Source of the DNA: Crocodylus rhombifer
Lineage: Eukaryota; Chordata; Crocodylia; Crocodylidae
NCBI GenBank assembly: GCA_038503035.1
Contig: JAVSML010025534.1
Coordinates: 186,001 to 250,000 of the forward strand
Reading direction: 5' to 3'
DNA length: 64,000 nt
Part shown: piece after piece, positions 23,511-33,101 of the stretch
Numbering within the stretch: the stretch's first letter is position 1
Layout of the letters: each line of letters begins with the position of its first letter
Program-made: the position numbers and the translations under genes
Notes under the pieces: model-generated
Databases searched by the model: none
Told to the model about the DNA's origin: nothing
Seen by the model: the letters and a program-made list of their open reading frames with translations, nothing else

Positions 23511-24755
23511 CGACTTGATATCAGTCTTTAAATATCTGAAGGGCTTTCATAAAGTTAAGGGAAAATAGGATGTGGACTGATGGCTTGAAGCTGCAACAAA
23601 GTAGGTCGAGATTGGATATTAGAAACAACTTCACTGTTAGACTGGTGAGGCAGTGGCATAGACTGTCTATGGAAGTTGTGAAATCTCCATCACTGGAGTT
23701 GTTCAAAGAGAGGTTGGATTAACTCTGGTCAGGGATAATCTAGGAGAAACCATGCCTGTGTTCTACTGTGGGTATTTCCCATGCTTCTGGGCTTTGCTGG
23801 TTGCCTCATGGAGCAGGAAAATAATTTCTTCCCCCTTCTGGGGCTACACATGTTAGGCAACAAACCCTTTCTCAGAGGCACTGGATGTTAGCTGCAGCCA
23901 AGTCTGGGGATTTTAACTGAGGGGGTGGAGGGAACCAATGCACTTACTGGGACAAAGCCCTGGGGGTTCCTGCCTAGAAAGTCTATCTCCTCTCTACTTC
24001 AAGTCAGACAGATCACCATATTTAGGATCAGGAAGGAATTGTATACAATGTTCAGGCTGGTACACATTGTGGAAGTGTTTGCCTTTCTTTGTAGTGGGGT
24101 GCCTGGCCCCTTGCTTGGATCTCTTGAATGTATTTCACCAATTCTTGCAGCAGCAGGACACTTTCCACCATTGTCCCCCTGTTCTACCTCTGGCATGTTC
24201 ATATGTATGTCTTGTGGTGTCAGGGTTGGCTGTGTAATTTTACTAAGAAGTTAGACAAGAGGCGTCAAACCCATCTAGCTGTGTGGGCCAGATATGGGTG
24301 CGGGGGGAGGAAGGAGGGAGGGGGAGGCTGGTTCATGGGCTGGACCAGATGCATGGATGAGTCCCTCATTCCAGATTTGGAGTGGGTGCCACGTGCACTT
24401 GTGTCCTGCAGTGATGGAGCAGCGGCAGCATGTAGCAAAGCCCCAAGGCTATGCTGTATGTGGTGGCCACTTTGGGCTCCAGGTCTGTACAACACAGCCA
24501 AGAAGCTTCCAATGTGGGGCTCTGGTGTGTGGGGCAATCTGGCAGACTCCACATGCTGCCTGTGGATCAGTCTGAGACTCACAGGCAGCACTGGAGGCCA
24601 GATGACATGGCTTTGCAGGCTGAATTCAGCCCATGGGCTGCATCTCTGAGTTGGACAAAGATTTTACAGCATTGAGCCTGCGTCAGGCATGGGGTAAGGC
24701 TAGATGACCTCCAGAGGTCCCTGCCAGCCCTTCTTTTCTATGATTCCATGATTCT
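23511..24755 (+). mobile_element. Plus-strand CR1 3' portion
   Basis: At 23511-23745 there are sense words for the CR1 ORF2 C-terminus (tttaaatatctgaagggc, agattggatattag, agaggttggatta). The CR1 3' end with its tail (gatgacctccagaggtccc, then ttctatgattccatgattctatg) lies at 24698-24758. The intervening part includes a hAT-like insertion at 24252-24660. The tail type ATTCTATG differs from the TTTCATAG tails of the younger CR1s here, suggesting a different subfamily. Confidence 0.8.
24252..24660. mobile_element. hAT-like non-autonomous element inside the CR1
   Basis: The left end reads aagaggcgtcaaaccc and the right end gagttggacaaag, resembling the GGTGTCAAAC-type termini of hAT elements. 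Near each end are GGGCCAGAT-like and CAGCCCATGG-like words. Terminal pairing is imperfect and no clean 8-bp duplication is visible. Confidence 0.5.
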
Positions 24756-25072
24756 ATGCCACAATGGTTTTACACCACACTGCCCCCACCCCAGGGGTCC
24801 CCTACTCACTTATACTTCCTTATACCTCTGACTACACCCTGCACCATGCTGACTCCCTACCCTGGCCACCCCCTCCTCTTTTCTGGGACAGACCCCTTAA
24901 GCGCACGTGTGCAGCCAGCATGTGTATGCAACCACATAGCTTCCTGTCCTGTTGTGCACACTCATGCTACATGCCCATTCTTATGTGTCCACTTACACAC
25001 TTACATGGCTAGAAAGTTGTCAAATAGATGAAAAAAGAGACACAGGATTTTCTGCAAAATGCAGGCTACCTG

Positions 25073-25325
25073 GTTGTTCTCTATTTTGTATTTGTGCATT
25101 TGATTGTTCCTCCCTAAGAGGAGTATGTTGCACTTTTCCTTATTGAATTTCACCTTATTTATCTCAGATCATCTTTGCAATTTATCTAAGGAGCATTTTA
25201 AACCTGAATCTTGCTCTCTAAAGTGTCTGCTGCCCTGCCGAGCTTCAGTGCACTCAATTTCATCTTCCCAATCAGTAATGGAGATATTGAACTGTACTGG
25301 AATCAGGGCAGCACGTCTGCATGTC
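25073..25325 (-). mobile_element. Ancient CR1 LINE, part 2
   Basis: Plus-strand words tttgtatttgtgcatttg, cttttccttattgaatttcacctt and caatcagtaatggagatattgaac are antisense CR1 RT sequence and continue the part that ends at about 21734. No frame survives. The 24756-25072 stretch just before it is C-rich and unassigned. Confidence 0.65.
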
Positions 25326-26247
25326 TTGTGCTGAAGTAGGAGTGACAGATCACACCTTGGAGAGAAAATCAGAATGTAAACTGTTTGGGGTGGGGTTTGT
25401 TCTTTTTTGTGTTCTTGGGGCTTTTAAGTGCTATGGAAACATAAATAAATAGTAATAATAGGAAACCCCAAACTATAAATTCCTCCTTGCCATTTTGATT
25501 CCTTTCCTCAGTCTTTCTGTACAGTCACAGAAAGAGTTGCAGTAAATGACTGGAACTTCTTTGACTTCAGTAGAGTTCATCTGAATTACTGCAGGTGGAA
25601 TTATTTTTGGCCTTAAGGCAGACCCCAGAATAGTGCTGGGCTTAGTAGAATCCTGTAGTAAGATACAGGCTTTACATGCAACTTAAACTGAAACAAGCTA
25701 ACCTGAACATACCAAATCAAAGCAGTGTAAAAAGGAGGAAGACTGAACTTAACAGTGACAACATGACAAAGTGATGTAGAACAACTAACCGTATTTTGAT
25801 GCTCCCCAAATTCTTCAATGTTTGTAAAAAATACATCAGTTAAAGATTTTATTTATTTAGAAGCATTTGGGGGCATCAGTAGAAGAGCTTGTGATTAGGA
25901 GCATACAGTTGGGAAAGAATCTCCCAAGTTATCATGTCCACTGTGTTTATATTCCCTGTTTATCCAAAGAGTCCTAAAACTATCCACTCCAGCCCATCTT
26001 GCACACTTCAGGCACTAAATAGCTTATGAAACAAGAACCAAAACCATCCTAAAATGTAGCATAGGTAAAAAGCAGAGGAGACAAAGGGACTACTCATGTT
26101 CTAAAGGCACTACTCATGCCAGTAAAACAGCAGAGAAATGATTAGATTTGTATACATTCAGATGGTCTTAGAAGAAGGAGCAGCAAACCATCCCCAGGCC
26201 CCATTCCTCACTAAGAATTCCTTCCCCCGGCAAATATTTGGTGACCG
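25326..26247. other. No gene; unassigned AT-rich DNA
   Basis: Contains ttttaagtgctatggaaacataaataaatag near 25422, which resembles the tail of a CORE-type SINE but is too short to assign. No frames with domains. Confidence 0.4.
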
Positions 26248-27537
26248 TGCAGCAGGCTCACTTTTCAGAGCTTGGGTTGAGTCCCAGGCTTGAGATCCTG
26301 CTGTTTTGATTGGTGGAGCCCATCTACCAATCAGGAGACAGCAGGAGAAATAAAGCCACGTACCTTTCCTGAGGGGGTGGGTAAGCTGTCAGGTCTGGAA
26401 GACTTCAGGGGCGGAGCTCTGGAGCGTATAAAGGAGCTGCGTGCCCAGCACAAGGGGCAGATGCTGCGAGGGACTCAAGAACAGTGGAGCCAAGAGAAGC
26501 AAGGGAGCTGTCCCCCAGGAGGCAATAGGCCCAAGGCTTCTGAAGCTGCCACTGGAGGAGCAGCCTTGGGAGTGGTGCAAGACCACTCGGGCTGTTGACA
26601 GTGCACAGGGATGGTGTGCAGAGACCCGGCCCTGGGAGTGGTGTGAGATTGTTCGGGCCCATCATGGCGCACAGTTCAGTGCACGGAGCCGAGGCTTTGG
26701 CAGCCGCAAGTGGCGGCTTGAGCCTGCAACTCTGGCAGGGCCAGCAGGCTGCATAGTGTGTGGGAGAGCGTGCAGGACAAAGGCCTTGGGGTTGCAGTGA
26801 AGTGGCTCGGGCTCCATCTCCCAGCAAGCAGCCAGGTTCCACAATGTGCATGGTGGCGCATGGGCCCGAGCCCTGGGAGCCAGGGAGCAGCGGAGGCTGC
26901 TTGGGTTAGTCACTCAGCGAGAGGATGGCTGGTCGGAGCCTGAAGGGCCTGGCCTGTGCTAAGAGAGCCCTCAGTGCCGAGCCAGGGCATGGGGAAATGG
27001 TAGTGCTGCAGCGTGAAGCCCAGCATCCAGGAGCCAGCAGTGGTGGCGCAGCAGCTGAGAGGAGCTGAGTCCACAGTGCCCAGAGTGGGGCACAGGGTGG
27101 GGAGGAACCCAGCAGGGAGCGGCCTGGAGAGGTGCTACAACAGAGAAGACCCCATCAAGCTGCGCCCTGACCACCACCACCTGAGGGAGTATGAGTCCTT
27201 GGGCCTTTGGGTCCCACAGGGGAAAGACGTTTGGGGTGGGCAAACCCAGAAAAGGGGCTGGGTGAGCAGCCCCCTGCGTAGTCAAGGCCCTAAGGGGAGG
27301 GGCCTCGGGTGCTTCCTGGACACCCCCCAAGGGACCCCATTGGAAGGAGGACTATCTCTTGCCATGGGTCAGGGACTATATTAAGGAATAGATGATATTA
27401 AGATTATTCATGATTGCACCTTATATTTTGTAATTGACATGTTGTATTGTGATGTTGTAAACAGTGTTACTTAGGGTTTGACCTTGTTTATTGGTTAATG
27501 TTCACTGTGTAAATATGTGTATATGACATTTAGTTTT
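26248..27537 (+). mobile_element. LTR-like element, 5' part, sister of the one at 4987
   Basis: It starts tgcagcaggctc, matching tgtagcagatca at 4987. It carries gattggtgg...ctaccaatcagg at 26308-26335, matching the opposed CCAAT pair at 5073-5095, then a canonical TATA box, then degenerate GC-rich repeats at about 26560-26960 containing ctgggagtggtg- and gggcccat-type words. The AT-rich 3' part begins about 27380. It is cut at 27537 by a CR1 and resumes at 32941. The several overlapping GC-rich frames here have no domains and I treat them as non-coding. Confidence 0.6.
26308..26434 (+). promoter_or_regulatory. Candidate LTR promoter: opposed CCAAT boxes plus TATA box
   Basis: gattgg at 26308-26313, ccaatc at 26327-26332, and tataaagg at 26427-26434. 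Spacing between the CCAAT boxes (19) is close to the 16 in the sister element at 5073. Confidence 0.5.
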
Positions 27538-27695
27538 CATAGATTTCATAGATTTCATAGACATTAGGGCTGGAAGGGACCTCGGGAGATCATTGAGTCC
27601 AGCCCCCTGCCCAAAGGGCAGGAAGGCAGCTGGGGTCATAGGATCCCAGCAAGATAAGCATCCAATTTTCTCTTGAAGGTGTTCAATGTAGGTGC

Positions 27696-30309
27696 TTAAA
27701 CCACCTCCGCTGGCAGACTGTTCCAGACCTTGGGGGCTCGGACAGTAAAGAAATTCTTCCTTATGTCCAGCCTGAAACGGTCTTGCAGGAGTTTGTGACC
27801 GTTCGACCTCGTCATCCCTTGGGGCGGTCTGGTGAACAAACGTTCCCCCAGATCCTGGTGGTCACCCTTGATAAACTTATAGGTGGCCATCAGATCACCC
27901 CTGAGCCTACGCTTTTCCAGGCTAAAGAGTCCCATGGCTCTCAGCCTGTCATTGTAAGATCTGTTTTCCTGACCTCTGATCATGCGCGTGGCTCTCCTCT
28001 GGACTCTCTCAAGCTTCTCCACATCCTTTTTGAATTGTGGAGCCCAAAACTGGACGCAGAACTCCAGCTGCGGCCTCACCAAGGCCGAGTACAAGGGGAG
28101 AATGACGTCCCGGGATTTGCTCGAGAAGCATCTGTGGATGCAAGCCAGCGTTTTGGTCGCTTTACTAGCCGCAGCATCGCATTGCAGGCTCATGTTCATC
28201 CTGTGGTCAATGATGACCCCCAAGTCTCTTTCTTCTGTAGTGCTAACCAACGTAGCACTGCCAAGCCTATAAGGAGGCTGTAGGTTTTTCCTCCCAAGGT
28301 GGAGAACCTTGCATTTTTCGGTGTTAAACACCATCAGGTTCTTGTCCGCCCATTTGCTGAGCTTGTCCAGGTCAGCCTGGATCACCCGCCTATCTTCTGG
28401 CGTGGATGCTTTGCCCCAAAGTTTGGTGTCATCGGCGAACTTGGCCAGTCCACTCCTGACTCCAATGTCCACATCATTAATGAAGATGTTGAACAGGATG
28501 GGTCCCAGGACAGAGCCTTGAGGGACCCCACTGGTCACAGGGCACCACAATGAGTGACTGCCATCGATTACAACCCTCTGGGTCCGACCACGGAGCCAGT
28601 TTCCCAGCCAGCGGATTGTGGTGGAGCCAAGGCCACAACTGGTCAGTTTGGCCAAGAGGTGATTGTGGGATACCAGATCAAAGGCTTTTTTGAAGTCAAG
28701 ATATATGACATCAATCTCTTCTCCCTTGTCCAGGTGATAGGTCACCTGGTCATAGAAGGAAATTAAATTGGTCAAACAAGACCTACCCGCAACAAACCCA
28801 TGCTGGCTCTCCCTTAGAATGTTAGCCTGGGCTAGTCCATCAAGGATGGCCTCCGTAATAAACTTTTCTAGGATCTTCCCCAGGATAGAAGTCAGGCTAA
28901 TGGGCCTGTAGTTAGCCGGATTCACTCTCCTCCCTTTCTTGAAGATCGGCACCACATTGGCCGGCTGACTTGAAGGTATCCAGCTTCTCAAGGTGTTCCT
29001 TCATGAGGTCATTTATGGAGGGAAGGGGATCCCCAACACCCAGATCTCCCTGTCCCATAGCAGGCATGGGTGTCCCATGGGACTGATGAAAGACTGATGC
29101 AAAGTACCTATTTAATAGGTTGGCTTTTTCCTGGGCGTCAGTTGTCAGTTGCCCCATCTGGTTTAGTAGGGGTCCGACATTGCCCTTGCTTTTTCTCCGG
29201 CTCCCCACATATCTGAAAAAGGACTTTTCATTGTCCTTGATGCTTGAAGCTAGTTGGAGTTCAGTTGCAGCCTTGGCTTTCCTGGTTTGTTCCCTGCAGG
29301 ACCGGACCAGCGCAGAATAATCCTCCTTGGAGGTGAATCCCATCCTCCATCCTTTGTAGGCTTTCCTTTTTAGCCGCAGGAGGTTCGCTAGGTCCCTGGA
29401 GAGCCAGGGGGGCTGCTGTGCCTTCTTGCTGCCTTTCCTCCGTGTTGGAATAGATTTAGCTTGTGTATTGAGGATTGCTTCCTTGAGAAGCAACCACTCT
29501 TCTTGAACTCCCATCTCCCTGGGGTCATGGTTCCTGAGGGCCCGACCGACAAGCCTCTTGAGCTTGTCAAAGTCGGCTTTCCTGAAGTCAAGGACTTCCG
29601 TGTTGCTGACTGACTTGACAGCTTTACGGCGGATGGTGAAGGTGATCAGCTCGTGGTTGCTGTCACCCAGCTTCCCATCGATCACTAGGTCGCCGATTAG
29701 GTCGTCCCCCATAGCCAGTACCAGGTCAAGCAGCGCTTTGCCTCTCGTTGGCCCATAGACTTCTTGGGTCAGGTAGAGGTCATCCACGCATGAGAGAAAG
29801 CTTTGCAACCGCTCGGATTTTGCTGAGTGATCTTCCCACGAGATGTCCAGGTAATTGAAGTCACCCATGACAACCAAGGTCCTGGAGCAAGCGGCCTCAG
29901 TCAGTTCCCGGGCGAACTCCTGGTCAAGCTCAGGACTTTGAGTGGGAGGTCTGTAGTAGACTCCTACCGTTGTGTCCCCTGTGCTGTTTTTCCCACGAAT
30001 TTTTACCCAGAGGGTCTCTAGCTGTCCATGCCGGTCGCCAACATCAGCTTGCAGGGACATGTAGCTTTCCTTCACATAGAGAGCTACACCCCCGCCCCTT
30101 TTGTCAACACGATCCCTCCTGTACAGGGTATAGCCCTCTATACCCATGGTCCAGTCATGGGTGGAGTCCCACCAGGTCTCCGTTATCCCAATGACGTCAT
30201 AATTCTTTGCACTGAGCAGGAGGACAAGCTCCTCCTGCTTGTTACCCAGGCTCCTGGCATTAGTGTACAGGCAGGCAAGTGTGCCCTTAGGGGCTCTTGC
30301 CTTGTCCAC
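27696..30309 (-). pseudogene. CR1 ORF2, endonuclease-reverse transcriptase, broken by one deletion
   Basis: The first frame (30309-28912, 465 codons) is an AP-endonuclease-type domain: ITETWW with Glu44, MGDFNY with Asp150 and Asn152, and GDSNHE at 215-220. The second frame (28991-27696, 431 codons) is the reverse transcriptase: YLDFKKAFD at 97-105, SGVPQGSVLGP and FADD at 185-188, followed by the CR1 C-terminal domain. The two overlap in different frames. Comparison with the copy at 47641-48156 shows that about 120 bp, from after FKSAG to before NVVPIFKKG, are missing, which causes the shift. The frame ends at a TAA just after LPAEVV, where related copies continue with about 20 more residues. 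The SDH motif reads SNH, replacing an acidic active-site residue. Confidence 0.88.
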
Positions 30310-30425
30310 AGATTGTGCCAGGGCTGGGGCAGGGGTGGGCTCCCTTAAGTGCTTTCGTCTGCTGGCTTTGCAAGGGTCGCTCAGCAGGCCAGCAGTGGCA
30401 GTAGTCCCGCCATCCCCCAGCGGGC

Positions 30426-31709
30426 TTAGTTTAAAGCCCGGTGGAGCAGGTCAGCCAGCCTGGCTGAGAAGAGCCTCCTCCCCAGGGGAGAGAGGTGGAG
30501 GCCATCTCTTCCCAGCAGCTCGCTGCGTCTCTCGCCAAAGAGCGGGCTGTGGTCATGGAAGCCAAAGCCTTCCCGATGACACCAGCTCCGCAGTCTTTGG
30601 TTCACTGCGTGGATCCTCCTCTCCCTCCTCAGCCCATAGCCCGAGACTGGGAGGATCGATGAAAACACCACCTGAGCTCCCAGAACCCTAAGCCCCGCTC
30701 CCAACTCCCTGTAGCGCCTCATGACCTGACTGGGGGTGCTCTGAGCTGTGTCATTGGTGCCCACGTGAATAAGGAGCATGGGGTAGTGGTCTGTTGGCCG
30801 GAGGAGCTGCGGGATCCTCTCCGCAATGTCTCGGATGCGGGCCCTCGGGAAGCAGCAGACTTCCCGGGCTAAGGACTTCCCGGGCCCCTCAGTGCCCTGC
30901 AGGATGGAGTCTCCCACAACAAACACCTTTCGCTTTGACTTGGGGAGAGCGGGGGCAGTAGCTGTGGTTGAGCCTGGGTTGCCTGCGGGAGCCGGCAACT
31001 GAGCAGGCTCTGCTGGGGCTGCAAGAGGTGCGAACCTGTTGCTAAGCTCCGGTGAGGGAGGGGCCTTGGTGTGGCGGGCCTTCGGGCCCTTGACCACCTT
31101 GGTCCATGCCCCTGACTGGGCAGAGCAGGAGGTCCCAGAGTCCTCCTTAGTCATGGAGGGAGATGGTGCTCTACCCTGTGGTTCCCTGGGGAGAAGGGCC
31201 TGGCAGTAGGAGTCTATCTCCTGCTCGCAGTCCCTGATGGCACACAGTCTCTGGACTGTGGCCTGAAGCTCCTCCAGCTGGTATGCCAGAGACCCTAGTA
31301 GGGAGCAGACCCCGCAAGGGGATGTGGCCATGCTCCCGGGCCCCAGAGCCTGAAAAAGGGACAGGCAGCCCCCGCAGCCAAGAGCCAGGGGCTCTGTCTG
31401 CATGGAGCCCGGAACCATGGGCTCCGTCTGGGTGGCCGTCTCTGAGGTGCCCAATGGGGGGGCCGTAGAGCCCGAGGGGATCCTTGGGGTGTGGCGCATG
31501 CCCATCCGTGTCATGCCTCTGGTAGGCTGGCTACGGCTGGGGCTGACTACTCTGGGGGGTCGCAGGCAGGGTCCCGTGCCCTCCCATGCGAACTCCGCGC
31601 TAACTCGAGCATCTGTTTGCGCAGCCTGTTCGCGCGGCTCCGGTCGCGGGGCTCCCTGGGGGGCTGGGCCAAGTAGGGGCCTGGGCAGGGGCTTGACCCG
31701 GCCCGGCAC
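30426..31709 (-). CDS. CR1 ORF1 protein with SGNH-hydrolase (esterase-like) domain
   Basis: An intact frame of 427 codons. The N-terminus is basic and proline-rich. A cysteine pair set (C112-C115 and C132-C135) precedes a predicted helical, leucine-rich stretch at about 140-172. A linker contains NRFAPL at about 224-229. The C-terminal domain has the SGNH hydrolase blocks: GDSIL at 266-270 (nucleophile Ser268), GTND at 317-320 (Asn319) and DGLH at 402-405 (Asp402, His405). Known CR1 ORF1 proteins carry such an esterase domain and bind RNA; its role in retrotransposition is not settled. The Met start lies inside the 412-bp repeat unit, and the duplicated upstream copy carries a similar MPGRVKP start at 32121 in a frame that does not continue into this protein. 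ORF2 begins ~120 bp downstream. All catalytic residues are present. Confidence 0.85.
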   Translation of the reverse strand: MPGRVKPLPRPLLGPAPQGAPRPEPREQAAQTDARVSAEFAWEGTGPCLRPPRVVSPSRSQPTRGMTRMGMRHTPRIPSGSTAPPLGTSETATQTEPMVPGSMQTEPLALGCGGCLSLFQALGPGSMATSPCGVCSLLGSLAYQLEELQATVQRLCAIRDCEQEIDSYCQALLPREPQGRAPSPSMTKEDSGTSCSAQSGAWTKVVKGPKARHTKAPPSPELSNRFAPLAAPAEPAQLPAPAGNPGSTTATAPALPKSKRKVFVVGDSILQGTEGPGKSLAREVCCFPRARIRDIAERIPQLLRPTDHYPMLLIHVGTNDTAQSTPSQVMRRYRELGAGLRVLGAQVVFSSILPVSGYGLRRERRIHAVNQRLRSWCHREGFGFHDHSPLFGERRSELLGRDGLHLSPLGRRLFSARLADLLHRALN

Positions 31710-32318
31710 CAGGCAGCGGCCTCCTCCCAGGGAGCGAGGAGTTAACCCCTTCCCACCACGAGCCCGCTTACCTCCGGCTGTGCTGGGGGTCTGCAGGGGG
31801 CTCGGCGGCTGCTGAGGGGGTGTCTGGCGGGTTTTGGGGGAGCGGGGGCGCAGCAGGCTTCACCCACACATCTCTTACTGCTCCGGAGCCTAACTGAGCC
31901 TTTTTTTTTCCCTGTTTGGCGGGCCCTTTTAAACTGCGTGCATGCACAGTGGGCCTGCCATCGGGGAACGCTGGTTTCTCAGGCCAGGGGGGCCCTGCCC
32001 GGGATTTGGGGGGTCCTGCTCTACAGGAGGGGGACTGGTGATTACCTACTCTTTCTCTTGTCACTCCCTGCGGGGCTGGGCCAAGTAGGGGCCTGGGCGG
32101 GGGCTTGACCCGGCCCGGCACCAGGCAGCGGCCTCCTCCCAGGGAGCGAGGAGTTAACCCCTTCCCACCACGAGCCCGCTCACCTCCGGCTGTGCTGGGG
32201 GTCGGCAGGGGGCTCCGCGGCTGCTGAGGGGGTGTCTGGGGGGCTTCGGGGGAGTGGGGGTGCAGCGGGCTTCACCCACGCGTCTCTCACCGCTCCGGAG
32301 CCTAACTGAGCCTTTTTT
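31650..32318 (-). repeat. 412-bp tandem repeat at the CR1 5' end
   Basis: The block from ggctgggccaagtagggg (31662) to ctaactgagcc (about 31900) recurs from 32074 to 32312 at a constant offset of 412. Between them lies 160 bp of GC-rich sequence belonging to the unit. The second copy ends with the same T-run. The unit includes the 5' end of ORF1. Tandem 5' units act as promoter monomers in some LINEs; that role here is an inference. Confidence 0.85.
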
Positions 32319-32336
32319 TGTTTATGTATATTATAA

Positions 32337-32940
32337 CTCATAGTTTCATAGTTTCTAGGGTCAGAAGGGACCTGAGCAGATCATCTAGTCCGACCCCCTG
32401 CCATGGCAGGAAAGAGTACTGGGGTCAAATGACCCCAGCAAGGTGTTCATCTAACCTCCTCTTAAAAACCCCCAGGGTAGGAGCCTGCACCACTTCTCTT
32501 GGAAGTCGGTTCCAGATCCTAGCTGCCCTGACCGTGAAGTAGCGCCTCCTGATATTTAACCTAAACCTTCCCTCTGCCAGCTTGTGACCATTATTCCTGG
32601 TCACTCCTGGCAGTGCTCAGGGGAACAGTGACTCCCCCAATGCCTGCTGATCCCCCCTGACTAGTTTGTAACAGGCCACAAGATCCCCCCTCAGCCTTCT
32701 CTTTTGGAGGCTGAACAGGTTCAGGTCCCGTAGCCTATCCTCGTAGGGCCTGCCCTGTTGTCCCCTGATCATACGAGTGGCCTCCTCTGGACCCTCTCCA
32801 TGCTGTCAACATCCCTCTTGAAGTGTGGCGCCCAGAACTGGACGCAGTACTCCAGCTGCGGCCTGACCAGTGCCGCATAGAGGGGGCGGATCACCTCTTT
32901 GGACCTGCTTGAGATGCATCTGTGGATGCATGCCAAGGTG
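32337..32940 (-). mobile_element. 5'-truncated CR1, subfamily with TTTCATAG tail
   Basis: The minus strand carries the ORF2 C-terminal region and 3' UTR (plus-strand catagtttcatagtttctaggg at the tail, and gaagtgtggcgcccagaactgg near 32820). It matches the 44876 and 37894 elements more closely than its neighbour at 27538. It lies between the near full-length CR1 and the resumed LTR-like sequence, with its truncation at about 32940. Confidence 0.85.
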
Positions 32941-33101
32941 CAATAAACTGTATATAGTTAAGAACTTTGTGCTTGTGCTAACTCTATAGAGGAAAGAGGG
33001 ATCTGCTTGAAATTCTGGCATCCCTCTCACAGCACCCCCTCCTGCCTATCCATCCCATTCAACTGAGAATAGGGCACACCCTTGGGTGTACCTGGGTTAC
33101 A
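32941..33101 (+). mobile_element. LTR-like element, 3' part (continuation from 27537)
   Basis: aataaactgtatatagttaag then ctatagaggaaagaggg and finally gggtgtacctgggttaca parallels the 3' end of the element at 4987 (tatatagttaag near 6466, ctataggggaagg near 6520, ggtaccacccaggttaca near 6620). The aataaa here is a candidate polyadenylation signal. This shows the LTR-like element was once continuous and was split by two CR1s. Confidence 0.6.

Larger units (their letters stand above)
27538..32330 (-). mobile_element. Near full-length CR1 LINE with ORF1, ORF2 and 5' tandem repeat
   Basis: Read on the minus strand, this element has a tandemly repeated GC-rich 5' region, an intact ORF1 with an esterase-like domain, a short spacer, ORF2 with endonuclease and reverse transcriptase, a 3' UTR, and a tail of three ATTTCATAG-type units (plus-strand tttcatagatttcatag from 27536). 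The length of about 4.8 kb is what is expected for a complete CR1. Only an internal deletion and a late stop disable ORF2. It interrupts the LTR-like element at 26248, so it is younger than that element. Confidence 0.9.

Noticed and set aside
26405..27384. Several overlapping 100-150 codon GC-rich frames on both strands
   Set aside because: They lie in the LTR-like GC-rich body, in many frames at once, with no domain.
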